A stretch of 64,000 bases of DNA from JAVBTR01 sp031556065. Its GTDB lineage: Bacteria; Bacillota; Clostridia; Christensenellales; Aristaeellaceae. The translations under genes were made by a program, and so were the position numbers. The notes below the pieces were generated by a model. It had not been told where the DNA came from, ran no database searches, and saw nothing but the letters and a program-made list of their open reading frames with translations. Within the stretch, counting starts at the first letter, position 1; each line of letters begins with the position of its first letter. Of the stretch, positions 34,847 to 44,164 are shown piece by piece. Location: contig JAVBTR010000032.1 of NCBI GenBank assembly GCA_031556065.1, positions 1 to 64,000 of the forward strand. Reading direction: 5' to 3'.

Positions 34847-36342
34847 CAGATAATCCCCCAAATCTGCGTAATGCCCGTAGCTGTCGTGGGGCCGTTCGTT
34901 CCATTCGCGTTATGCTGGATGTAACGCGATGTGGTAATGGTTAAATTGTCGCCCGAAAATGTGCCAGACATTGAATAGCCCGTTTCATAATCAGTGGTGC
35001 TTGTTTGCCTCAATCCACCGCCTGTTATATATCCTGCTAATATTGTGCGCATAGCAAAAATGACAGTGTTTGTTTGTTGTGCGCGAATAGCATATACACT
35101 ATAGCGTGATAGACCTAGAATGTTTATCGTGTCCCCTTCTGCTGCGGCGCCCGACCAAATTAGAACAGGATTACCGACTAGCGGAACCGATGATACAAGA
35201 GCATCCTCGCTTAAATATAGCGTGCTCACTGCGCTGCCTCCATGTCTAAGTTGCATCAATGCGGCTGGTTTGCCCTGGTTCGAGCCACAGTAAAAGTCTG
35301 CGTCCCCTGCGATGCCGGACACAGTCCGGTAAGCTCTTACGCCAATAGTTGTGGTATTAGTGCTGTCACCCAAATCAATAACGTTGTTGTTTTGAACCGC
35401 CACTAAGCTTCCAATGACATTTCCATTGGCGTCAAAGACTGCAAATGCGTTTTGTGTGGGTGCTGGTGTGGGCTTATCTAATTTGCTATCTAGCTCGGCC
35501 TGAACGTTGCTGCCGTCACTGGTGGGGATGTCGGAGGCGGTCTTATCGTCTATACGGTCTAGCTCAGCCTGTACGTTGCTGCTGTCACTGGTGGGGATGT
35601 CGGAGGCGGTAATGCTATAGCTCCCATCTCCCCCAGGCTCTACGTCGTTGATAGGCCCGGCATAATAGCTCGGTGCATTGCCCCCTAGTTTTTCCGCATC
35701 ACCCACAACACCGTTACCGTCGGTATCGTAGGTGGATTTAAACATATCGCCTTTGCTGTCAAGGGCGGCCTGGAGTCCTTCAATTGCCGCTATCGGGTGC
35801 TGATCCGCAATGTCCCGATTCGACAGCCGGGAGTGATCGCTTGCGTTGGCCGCTGCCTGATTGGCCGCATCTGCCGCCGTATTGGCATTTGCTGCGCCGG
35901 CATTAGCCGCCGCCGTTGCAGCTATTGCTTGTGCTAGTATATCTGCCGGGATCGTCCCAATAACCGCCTGCACCCCTGAAACCTTTTGAATGCTCACTCT
36001 AGCGCCAAAAGCCACAATCGTGTTGCTGCCGCTTAAAAGTTCCACAATGAGCATCGGTGTTCCGGGTATCGATTGTTCCTCTGCTGTTAGCGTTGCGGTT
36101 GCCGTGCTGCCGCTTTTATCCATTGCCCGTGCTATGGTCTGTGCATCTTGCGCATCGTAGTACAGATAGAGCATTGGCGTTACGTCGCTGGGGATCGTGT
36201 AGGCTGCGCCGCCTAGTGTAAATGCTACTTGCACCATTAGCGCCCCGGCTTCCCCCTGGAAGGCCGGCGGCTGGGATGCGGGTACAAAAACGCCTGTGTT
36301 TATCTCGCAGGCACCAATTAGTGTTCTTTTTGGTGTTGCCAT
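34846..36342 (-). CDS. Phage baseplate/tail fibre protein (BppU-like N-terminus)
   Basis: 498 residues. The N-terminal ~130 residues (QGEAGALMVQVAFTLGGAAY, IPSDVTPMLYLYYDAQ, IVAFGARVSIQKV) resemble BppU-type baseplate domains. An Ala/Asn-rich helix (about 143-170) follows, then fibre segments with a repeated SDIPTSD(S/G)SNVQAELD and a beta-rich receptor-binding-like end. The repeated 52-base unit at 35490 and 35559 shows local duplication. Overlaps the upstream stop by one base. Confidence 0.82.
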   Translation of the reverse strand: MATPKRTLIGACEINTGVFVPASQPPAFQGEAGALMVQVAFTLGGAAYTIPSDVTPMLYLYYDAQDAQTIARAMDKSGSTATATLTAEEQSIPGTPMLIVELLSGSNTIVAFGARVSIQKVSGVQAVIGTIPADILAQAIAATAAANAGAANANTAADAANQAAANASDHSRLSNRDIADQHPIAAIEGLQAALDSKGDMFKSTYDTDGNGVVGDAEKLGGNAPSYYAGPINDVEPGGDGSYSITASDIPTSDSSNVQAELDRIDDKTASDIPTSDGSNVQAELDSKLDKPTPAPTQNAFAVFDANGNVIGSLVAVQNNNVIDLGDSTNTTTIGVRAYRTVSGIAGDADFYCGSNQGKPAALMQLRHGGSAVSTLYLSEDALVSSVPLVGNPVLIWSGAAAEGDTINILGLSRYSVYAIRAQQTNTVIFAMRTILAGYITGGGLRQTSTTDYETGYSMSGTFSGDNLTITTSRYIQHNANGTNGPTTATGITQIWGII

Positions 36343-39035
36343 TACTTTACCTCCATTTTCTTCTCGATCGCCGCAAGCCGTTCTTCCAGGGCAGCATTGG
36401 TCTTTTTAAGCGATTCGGTACAGATTCGCAAATCCTGAATCTCTTTCAGCAGCATAGGCACCAGGCCCTCGTAATCAATGCCAAAGCGCTTTTGGCCTCC
36501 CTCGCTTGTTTCTATACACAAATCGGGCACGATCTTGATAGCGTCCTCGTAGATCAACCCGGTGCGTTTGCGCCCGTCCTTTTCGTCACGATAATAAAAA
36601 GACACAACCTCTAATTGATCGAGGATGCGCCCTTGTGAGGGTAGCGGTCTTATGTCGTCTTTGTACTCACGGGATGAGTCGCTGGGGTGGGATCGATAAT
36701 GGATGGTGTCTATCCAACCAACGTCCCATATCTTTTGTTGCGTGCCCAGGTTGCCCTTCGCTGTGTCGTAGGTGTTTCCGGCTTCGGTGCAGACAAAGCA
36801 TATTTCCTGATATTCGTAACCCTCTGTGGTGCGAGTGAAAGAAGCTGTAGAACCTTCCGAAATTGCAGTTTCAAAAATAATATCTTTGCCTATGAGGGTT
36901 GTTGTGTGTGCAAAGTCGGCGCCAAACGAACTGTTTGCACCGTAGACAATCGCACCGCCACCGTAGGGGTTGGCGAATACCTCGAAGATATATTCGTTAT
37001 TCGGATCGCTTTGGTTGAGGTAGTGCATACCCGAATCGTCAAAGGTAAAATAGCCCGCCTTGAAAACGCCCGCTATTGTTGCGTCAGATGCGTCAAGATG
37101 GCCGCCCTGTGTGACATTGAATTTGCCGCCACCCGCCCAAAAAGCGTGATCTACGTTTGAGGCACTCATGCCCGTGGCCGTAGCAGATGCGCCGTATAGA
37201 CCTCCCGTGAACAAAGCAAAGGGGATGCTGACGCTCGACCCGGCCTGTCCGAAAGTGAAGTGCTGGCTTGTGCCGTTGGATATTTCAAGCTTTTGGCCTT
37301 GGATGGAAACGCCTTCCGAACTGACATTGATTGAGTTAATGACCCCGCTTTTATCCACCTTTAAGTTGATTTCTCCGTCGATTACGCTAAATTCTGCGCT
37401 TACTTGCTCCTGGTAGCCTTGAAACTCATCTGTAGTTACAAGCCCTACGGTGCTAAATTGCACGCCGCGATAGTCTATAACTTGCGTCCAGGTTGCGCCA
37501 TCGTCTTGGGTAAATGCGATACCATAATTACTTCCGTCGTATAGGCCTATGCGTATCTGGTGCTGACTGTTGGATTTGTCCATGATGTACATCGTCGGCC
37601 CTGACCAATACATGTTTTCAGACCCCAGGATGGTTACCAGGGCGGCGCGGAGAATGCCGACGGTTATTTCATCCGCCACTATGCCGGAACCGGTTATAGC
37701 CGTTCTCCAGCGCCAGGAGCCGTCCGGGTTTAATTCGGAAGCCAGCAATATACCAGCGCCAGAAAACCATACGGCCTTTGTGCCGTCGTCAGTTTCGTAA
37801 ACCTCGCTGCCATCCTCCATGGTGGTGCGTTTGGTCTTGCTGGACATGATAGCCAGCACGGATGTATCAATATACCCCTGGAGCAATGACGGCGCGTTTT
37901 GAGCAATCTTGCTTGCAAGGTCGGAGGAATATGAGTTTGTAACCTCGTATGATACGATATCAGCGCTATAATCGCCAATGGTCGGCTTGGTGTTGCCTGG
38001 GCGTAATAGGTCTTCTGTGAGCTTTACCACGCGAAGCTTTGATTGTATGCCCCACGGATCAATTAAGCACGTTACCGTGTCGCCAAACACAATAGGTTGG
38101 CCGGAATAGCCGAGTTTAAAAAGATCGACGATTGTCGCCTTGATCGTAACCTGTGGGATTTTTGCTTCTTGCAGGGCGTTCCAGGTGAGCGTCAATAGTT
38201 CGTCCGGGTCTTCGCAATCCGGGAAGTCGGCCACACCGAGGCGTTTTTCGCCCTTGCGGCCATATGTGGCAGTTGCTTCCACGTCCTCGACCCAGTTTTG
38301 CCCCAATGGTTTATCGGCAGGGTCGCCGTTTGCCTTAACCCAGACCACATCCTCAAACGTAATCTTGCGGCCATAGGTATCATCGCCCTGTGAGTTTTCG
38401 CCTACAACCTCGCCCTTGCCTCGGCCCTTTAGCGCCGTCTTAAGGGTCCTGTCATCCCATGAGATGCCTACCTGTTGGATATTGCTGTCAAGCGTCAGCC
38501 GGAGGCCTCTATCCTCACCGTGGCGGGACAGCACATCAATATAACGCCCGGTTATCTGGTTGCCGCTGTATGTGATGCGCGGCACAATCGCTACGCCCCA
38601 TGTATCCCTGACCTTTAGAAGGGCCTCCCACGGGCTTATATCGTAATAGTTCGTAGAGGCTATACCGTCCACGTCAACGCGCCCTAGTTGCCACGTGGTG
38701 CCCTCCAGGGCAACCGAAACAGCCGTCGCGGGGGTGGTGTTGTATGGCCGCCGGTCGTCAATGTTATAATCAGATAGTTCGGCAATAACCACATGCTCCG
38801 CTTCGTAGCCTTGCGCTGCTTTCGGTTGGCTTCGCGCTGGTTGTCGGATCTCATACAGATCGAACTTGCCCGTGTCGTCAATGAAGCCCACACGCAGGCC
38901 GCGCTCGAAAACTCTTTCGTCGATGTCGGGGAAGGTGGCCGCGTGGGTCATGGTTTCAGCCGTTCGTGTTGCGCTGATTGCGTCTGACCGTGAAAACAAC
39001 AGCACGTCGTTTTGATCGAAGAAATGAAACTGCAC
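36342..39035 (-). CDS. Phage tail-associated protein with C-terminal S74 chaperone
   Basis: 897 residues from GTG 39035, with AAGGTGG seven bases before it and the Dit stop one base away. The N-terminal ~380 residues are a Gp27/tail-spike-like hub (FERGLRVGFIDDTGKFDLYEI, ISPWEALLKVRDTWGV). The middle is fibre-like. The C-terminal ~110 residues (HPSDSSREYKDDIRPLPSQG, then a coiled coil) form a peptidase S74 intramolecular chaperone; the Ser and Lys of SSREYK are candidates for the self-cleavage dyad. Final trimer trimming by the S74 domain is expected. Confidence 0.9.
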   Translation of the reverse strand: MQFHFFDQNDVLLFSRSDAISATRTAETMTHAATFPDIDERVFERGLRVGFIDDTGKFDLYEIRQPARSQPKAAQGYEAEHVVIAELSDYNIDDRRPYNTTPATAVSVALEGTTWQLGRVDVDGIASTNYYDISPWEALLKVRDTWGVAIVPRITYSGNQITGRYIDVLSRHGEDRGLRLTLDSNIQQVGISWDDRTLKTALKGRGKGEVVGENSQGDDTYGRKITFEDVVWVKANGDPADKPLGQNWVEDVEATATYGRKGEKRLGVADFPDCEDPDELLTLTWNALQEAKIPQVTIKATIVDLFKLGYSGQPIVFGDTVTCLIDPWGIQSKLRVVKLTEDLLRPGNTKPTIGDYSADIVSYEVTNSYSSDLASKIAQNAPSLLQGYIDTSVLAIMSSKTKRTTMEDGSEVYETDDGTKAVWFSGAGILLASELNPDGSWRWRTAITGSGIVADEITVGILRAALVTILGSENMYWSGPTMYIMDKSNSQHQIRIGLYDGSNYGIAFTQDDGATWTQVIDYRGVQFSTVGLVTTDEFQGYQEQVSAEFSVIDGEINLKVDKSGVINSINVSSEGVSIQGQKLEISNGTSQHFTFGQAGSSVSIPFALFTGGLYGASATATGMSASNVDHAFWAGGGKFNVTQGGHLDASDATIAGVFKAGYFTFDDSGMHYLNQSDPNNEYIFEVFANPYGGGAIVYGANSSFGADFAHTTTLIGKDIIFETAISEGSTASFTRTTEGYEYQEICFVCTEAGNTYDTAKGNLGTQQKIWDVGWIDTIHYRSHPSDSSREYKDDIRPLPSQGRILDQLEVVSFYYRDEKDGRKRTGLIYEDAIKIVPDLCIETSEGGQKRFGIDYEGLVPMLLKEIQDLRICTESLKKTNAALEERLAAIEKKMEVK
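37440..37460 (-). other. No separate feature; hub-to-fibre linker of the tail protein
   Basis: Marks the middle of the tail-associated gene, where the fibre-like part is continuous and no independent gene could be supported on either strand. Confidence 0.2.
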
Positions 39036-39036
39036 C

Positions 39037-39744
39037 TTATAGCCACCTTTCCGTGTAAAATAATGTTCCTCCTGCGCCATTCGCGCATGTGACTGCATTG
39101 ATGCCAGGGGCGAGCGTCCAGAACCGGCTATCAATGCTTAGGGCCGCCTGGATCGATGTGCCGTTAAGCGTGATAGACTGTTTTTCAAAGTCAATAACAA
39201 GCTTTCCGGGGGTTACGCTGGCAAGCTGGATCATGCCGCCGTTTGCGTACCACGCCGGAAGGCTTAAGGTTGTTGCAACCATCTGTTCGATGCGAATTAT
39301 GGGGGAAGTGGAGCCTTGCGCTTGCACGTTGTTGGGCAAAGCAATTTGCTTATCTGCTAACGACCTGTAATACGGCTCGCTGGCGGTAAAGACAAATACC
39401 AGCTCGCTCCACCATTCCAAGGCCGACATATCGGGAAAACTTGTGCAGGTGGCGAGAAAATAGCCCCGCCCCTCCTGGGGAATGATTAGGGCCGCTTCCT
39501 GTGCCGCTGTTGCCCACGCCAACAGGCTTGCAACCCATTCCTGCCGCCGCTGAATGTCGTCCTCTTTTACATCGCCCGTTATGATTATGGTGCGTTGTTG
39601 CAGCTGATAGTCCGTTAATATCGATCGATTACCGGCTGCAAGGCGTATCCTGCTTTCGTTTACGCTTGGGGCAGAAACAATCACGTCCATGATTTCAAAT
39701 GGCGCAACAGAGAGGATATCAATACCGTTAAACGAGAACCCCAT
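39037..39744 (-). CDS. Phage distal tail protein Dit
   Basis: 235 residues from ATG 39744 (AAGGAG eight bases upstream). Starts MGFSFNGIDILSVAPFEIMD, with the middle SELVFVFTASEPYYRSLADK, typical of siphovirus Dit proteins that form the hexameric hub joining tail tube and baseplate. It overlaps the end of the tape measure gene by 17 bases and is followed by the tail-associated protein, the standard Dit position. Confidence 0.88.
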   Translation of the reverse strand: MGFSFNGIDILSVAPFEIMDVIVSAPSVNESRIRLAAGNRSILTDYQLQQRTIIITGDVKEDDIQRRQEWVASLLAWATAAQEAALIIPQEGRGYFLATCTSFPDMSALEWWSELVFVFTASEPYYRSLADKQIALPNNVQAQGSTSPIIRIEQMVATTLSLPAWYANGGMIQLASVTPGKLVIDFEKQSITLNGTSIQAALSIDSRFWTLAPGINAVTCANGAGGTLFYTERWL

Positions 39745-42700
39745 CGTATCCACTCCTTATTGTTGCTTCATATCTTGAGCCTTGCTTTTGGCTTACGGTT
39801 GGTTCGGTGATTTCGCCCACCTTTTCGCCGTCCAAGAAGATGCTTACAGGCCGCTTTGATACCGCGTCGGCCAGCTTATCGTAGTCGATGGCTTCGCCGG
39901 TAGCGGCGCCCATCGTGTCGGCGGCAACCCTCTGTGCAATCATGGACACGCCGCCAAGTTGATTGGATTGCGTCATAGCCTGTAATTGGCCTGCATAGCT
40001 GCGGATTGTGTCGGGCGAGACGGTCAAGCGATCCGTTATACCGTCGGAAATGCGTCCAGCCTCGTTGTACAGCTTTCCCTTCATGCCATCCATGCCGTTA
40101 TATACGCCCATCATCACGTTATTAAATAGCTTGATCATAACGCGAGAGGGGGAGTGCACGTCAAGAGCAGTCGCCATGGTTTTTGCGATCTTGTCTGCGA
40201 TCTCTTTAGCTTTCTTGTACAGCGAAGGGGCTTTGTTGTCCATCGCCGTGCCCACACCGTCCATCATCTTGTCAGCAACATCTTTGGCTGCGCTTATCAT
40301 TGGGCTTAAGCCCTTCACGACTTCGTCTGACACAGAATCGGCGGATGCTTTTACCGTCGACGTGCTGTCGGTGATCTCGGAATTTATGCCAGTCATCATC
40401 TGTTGCACGATGCTAACGCCCTGCGTTTTCATTTCTGTTAGGGCCGCCATAACACCATCGCCCAGGGTGGTCGCAGAGGCTTTTACAGTATCGGTTTTGT
40501 CTGTGACGGCAGTGTTTATATCCGTCATCATGGCTTGCATGGTGGTTTGCACTTGCGTTGTCATGCCTCGGAAAACTTCTTGCACGTCTTCGCTCAAGGA
40601 TACGGTTGAATCGGTGAGCGTACCCGCCTTGTCGCCAGCCAGCTTGGCCGCCGTTGCTTCGGATTCCTCAATCCCAGCAACATACTTCTCCCATAGTTCC
40701 TTGCCGCCTTTTTCCCATTTTCCTGCAATATCTTTTAATAGACGGGCATCCTCAATGCCCATGCCTTCAAGAATCTTACGTTGTTCTTCTGGGATTTTTT
40801 CATAAATGGCGTTGTAGTTGTTCACATACTCGGCAGTTGTTTTGTTATTCGCCGCCTGGATTTCAAGAATCTTTTTTGCCGACTGCTGTTTTGATAGCAC
40901 AATTTTGCTTGCGCCCGCCTCGGATGCGTCCACAATCCCCTGCTGCTGGGCCTTGTACTTCTCGGCGGCGGCCTGATTAATGGCGTTCCACTGGTCGAGG
41001 GTGGCTTGCTCAATGGCGTTGAGCAACCCGCCGTTCTGGCGACGCGCTTCGAGGCCCTCAACGTACGAGGCGTTGATTTCAACATTGCCAGCTTTAATCT
41101 GGTCGACATAAGCTTGTTCTGCTACGCTGGCGGCGCGTATGGCTCGCTCTGTATCTATCTGCCAGAGCTGAACGTCGCCGCCCATGGCCGCAATACCTGC
41201 TCTCACTTCATCGGCTGACATTTTATAGGTCTTGGCATATTCCTGAATTTTTTTCTCGGCCTCTTCAAGCTCTTTTTCCTGGGTGTCTCCGTAATCCTGC
41301 CAAGATAGGCCCATAGCGGCGGCATCGGCTTCCACCTGATTGGTCGTCTTTCCAAGGATCGTCGCAAGCTCTGCGAGGGTCTTCCCGCTCTTTGTGCGCA
41401 TCTTCTCCAAGTCCTTGTTGGCCTGGTCAAGAGATACTTTGTACTTGGCCATGTGTCCCTTGACTTCATCGACGGTAACGCGCCAATATGTGGCGACCTG
41501 TTCGATATCCATGCCGGAGGATGTGAGCGCACCTTTTTGATAGGCGACGTAATCATTTACGCTCATGCTCGCTTTTTCTGCTTCCGCGGCGATCTGCTCA
41601 TAAGACTTGCCCGCTTCAGACGCATATTCCCGAACAGCGTCAAGAGCTTCCTGCTGGGCCTTCTCCCACTCCTGTACAGATTGTTCGCTTTTTCTTACGT
41701 CGCGCTGAATGGATTCAGCGGACACATTCCATTTTTCTGCAAGCTGTTCAACGGTCAGGCCTTCTTCGGTCAGGTTCTTTTCGGCCCATTTCACATAATC
41801 GTCAAGGGTTTTGCCTGTATCCTCGACCCATTTGTTGATGTCGTCGGCAGACTGGCCGTAAATTTCGGAGAGCATATTCACATCGCGCCCCGTATCGGTA
41901 AAGAGCTTGGCCTGCTGTGCGGCCAGCTCTTCAAGCCCGCCAGCCATTCGGGAGGCTGAATCTATAACCTCGTCAGCTGTCCACATCCACAGTTCCGCGT
42001 AGTTCTTTATCTCGTCCATTTGCGTATTGCGAATTTGAATAGCCTTGACGGCGGCTTCGGCTTCTGCGTTGTAAGCGGCCTCTGCGGCCCGTCCGGCGGC
42101 TTCGGTTTCGAGGGTCAGAGCTTTTTGTGTCTCGAACAATTTGGCCAAGTATTGTTCGCCTTGATTGAAGAGATCAATATACTCTTTTTCAGTTATTAGC
42201 CCTTCTTGACGCATTTTTCCATACTCGGAACGCTTTGCTTCTTGGGCGTCAATCTGCTGTTGAACAGAATATTGCTCTTGCAGGAGGCGGTTATATTCGC
42301 TTTGTTGCATTTGATGATCAGTAACGGCTTCAAGGTTTTTCGCGTATTTCAAAAGCTCGTCATTGGTCATGTTTAGCTTGCCGGTGGTGGAATCATACGC
42401 CAACCCCAGGCCCTCCATGGAGGCGTTAAGGGCGCCAACAGTCGACACGATATTGTGGTTTTGCTTGCCCGCTTCGTCGTTCTTGTCAATCAGTTTTTGA
42501 AGAGATTGAACGACTTCGAGATTTGTCTTTATTTCGGATTGTTTTTCCTGCTGGGATTTTTGGGAGGCTTCCTTGTCTTTTTCAAGCTGCTCGCGGTATT
42601 TCTCGTGCGCCTCAGACACTTCTTCAATTTTCTTTTTCTCATTCTCGTAGGCCGCGCTGCCTTTCTTCGTGGCGGCTATGATCGCAGCCACAGCCGCCAC

Positions 42701-44014
42701 AACTGCCACGCCTGCGGCAATAATCCCACCAACGCCGAATGAATTTACAGCCATGTTCCAAACAAGCTGGGCCGCCGTTGCAAGCCCTATTTGCTTCGTG
42801 AGAAGTGCGACGACTATGCTTTTTGCGCTTATTGCTCCACTACTGCTTAAAACAGCAATTGTTTCTTTCAGCGTTGCCGCCGTTCCGGCCTCGGTTATCA
42901 AATTCCCGGCGGCATCTATTGTCATGCCTTGTTTGCTGACCGTATTTCTCACCTTTTTAGCGATCGTTTCGTTAGCAAGCGCGACGGTGAGAAGTCCGTG
43001 TGCCTGTGCATCACCCACGGTAAGCGCTTCGTTTGCCAATATAAGCGCATTCGTTTCCTTGATTGCCTTAGAAACATTTATTATAGGGGTTATGACGTTC
43101 GAGTACAGCATAAACGCACCAACTCCTGCCGTAACCGCCGGAATAAGCACTTCCGCATTTTGCGCCACAATTCCAAACGCAGTGGCTACAAGCCCCAGGG
43201 AGTTGAGTATGCCGTTCTTCATGGAGTTTATGGTATTCTCTATGCTGACAAATCGGGTTGTCGATAGGCCTTTATCAATGGCGCTCACAATGCCCGTTGT
43301 TCCTCGCACAACGGCAGTGTGCAGGTTCGTCCACGCGGTGCCAATGCCGCCCGTAGAGGTCTTGGCGACCTCGGCAAACCCGCCAACACCCTTGTTTAAC
43401 TCGATAATTTTGTCGTTGAACTGCGTAAAGGTGATTTGCCCGGAGCTCAACGCAGCGTACAGGCCATTCTTTGCCGACGCTCCCGCAAACCCGAACGCCT
43501 CCGCTGTTTTTTGCAGCGCATAGGTCATGGTTTCATTTAGCGCGCGCCAGCTTTGCGCGTCTACTTTCCCGCTGGACAGCATCTGCGTATACTGCACTAG
43601 TCCGCGCGCCGCGTCCTCGGAAGACGCACCGCTCGCTAAGAAGGCGTTATTTAGCGACAGGGCCGTTTCAACGCCCTTGTCTAAACCACCGGTTGCGATG
43701 ACGAGTTGCTTTGTACTGGCTGTAATGCCGTCAAGCGTCGTCGGCAGTCCTTGAATACCATCAGATAGTTTCTGTGTGGCGGCGGCAGATTCTTCCGCAC
43801 TGTAACCCATCTTCTGCATGATCTTCGGGAAGTTGTTCAGCGTATCATATCGGGAAACAGCAGCGTCCACCGAAGCAGCTACGGCCTGAAAGCCTTTTTC
43901 CAGCAACTTGAACACGCCAAGCCCCTTGACAATATCATTAAGCTTGCTGGTCCCTTCCTGGAAGCCGGAGGAATCAAGTGCTGTGTCGAATTTCAACGTG
44001 CCATCGTAGGCCAA
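39728..44014 (-). CDS. Phage tail tape measure protein
   Basis: 1428 residues from TTG 44014 (GGCGGCGA upstream). Sets tail length and helps DNA entry. The N-terminal domain (RYDTLNNFPKIMQKMGYS to NLHTAVVRGT) is the usual tape-measure start; hydrophobic segments at about 275-310 and 400-448; long helical regions elsewhere. Residues about 671-960 hold five to seven imperfect ~40-residue repeats of pattern LAxxxxxSxxxVxxxxxxxGxxxxxW. The C-terminus ends with MTGINSEITDSTSTV-like and PSRVMIKL motifs. The moron cassette lies directly upstream. Confidence 0.94.
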   Translation of the reverse strand: MAYDGTLKFDTALDSSGFQEGTSKLNDIVKGLGVFKLLEKGFQAVAASVDAAVSRYDTLNNFPKIMQKMGYSAEESAAATQKLSDGIQGLPTTLDGITASTKQLVIATGGLDKGVETALSLNNAFLASGASSEDAARGLVQYTQMLSSGKVDAQSWRALNETMTYALQKTAEAFGFAGASAKNGLYAALSSGQITFTQFNDKIIELNKGVGGFAEVAKTSTGGIGTAWTNLHTAVVRGTTGIVSAIDKGLSTTRFVSIENTINSMKNGILNSLGLVATAFGIVAQNAEVLIPAVTAGVGAFMLYSNVITPIINVSKAIKETNALILANEALTVGDAQAHGLLTVALANETIAKKVRNTVSKQGMTIDAAGNLITEAGTAATLKETIAVLSSSGAISAKSIVVALLTKQIGLATAAQLVWNMAVNSFGVGGIIAAGVAVVAAVAAIIAATKKGSAAYENEKKKIEEVSEAHEKYREQLEKDKEASQKSQQEKQSEIKTNLEVVQSLQKLIDKNDEAGKQNHNIVSTVGALNASMEGLGLAYDSTTGKLNMTNDELLKYAKNLEAVTDHQMQQSEYNRLLQEQYSVQQQIDAQEAKRSEYGKMRQEGLITEKEYIDLFNQGEQYLAKLFETQKALTLETEAAGRAAEAAYNAEAEAAVKAIQIRNTQMDEIKNYAELWMWTADEVIDSASRMAGGLEELAAQQAKLFTDTGRDVNMLSEIYGQSADDINKWVEDTGKTLDDYVKWAEKNLTEEGLTVEQLAEKWNVSAESIQRDVRKSEQSVQEWEKAQQEALDAVREYASEAGKSYEQIAAEAEKASMSVNDYVAYQKGALTSSGMDIEQVATYWRVTVDEVKGHMAKYKVSLDQANKDLEKMRTKSGKTLAELATILGKTTNQVEADAAAMGLSWQDYGDTQEKELEEAEKKIQEYAKTYKMSADEVRAGIAAMGGDVQLWQIDTERAIRAASVAEQAYVDQIKAGNVEINASYVEGLEARRQNGGLLNAIEQATLDQWNAINQAAAEKYKAQQQGIVDASEAGASKIVLSKQQSAKKILEIQAANNKTTAEYVNNYNAIYEKIPEEQRKILEGMGIEDARLLKDIAGKWEKGGKELWEKYVAGIEESEATAAKLAGDKAGTLTDSTVSLSEDVQEVFRGMTTQVQTTMQAMMTDINTAVTDKTDTVKASATTLGDGVMAALTEMKTQGVSIVQQMMTGINSEITDSTSTVKASADSVSDEVVKGLSPMISAAKDVADKMMDGVGTAMDNKAPSLYKKAKEIADKIAKTMATALDVHSPSRVMIKLFNNVMMGVYNGMDGMKGKLYNEAGRISDGITDRLTVSPDTIRSYAGQLQAMTQSNQLGGVSMIAQRVAADTMGAATGEAIDYDKLADAVSKRPVSIFLDGEKVGEITEPTVSQKQGSRYEATIRSGYDGVLV

Positions 44015-44044
44015 AGGATCGCCGCCTTTCTATTTTTCTGCGTC

Positions 44045-44070
44045 AAAAAACCACCGGCTTTGTGCGGTGG
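44045..44070 (-). terminator. Minus-strand hairpin terminator upstream of the tape measure gene
   Basis: On minus CCACCG, eight-base loop, CGGTGG, then six T (44050-44045). It sits between the moron and the tape measure start, where it could stop or attenuate late transcription. Confidence 0.6.
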
Positions 44071-44097
44071 CTTGGGGGTGGGGTTGTTTTTACTTTC

Positions 44098-44126
44098 TTG
44101 CCTTCGAAAATTATATATGTTACAAT
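44098..44126 (+). promoter_or_regulatory. Predicted promoter of the exonuclease moron
   Basis: TTGCCT (44098-44103), 17-base spacer, TACAAT (44121-44126), 38 bases before the ATG; GGGGGAGG precedes the start. Confidence 0.6.
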
Positions 44127-44164
44127 TTGTAAAACCATTTTAGGGTGTAGGGGGAGGCGTAGCA

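Noticed and set aside
42669..43523. 284-codon plus-strand frame
   Set aside because: Antisense to the tape measure; Ala/Ser-rich shadow, no ribosome site.
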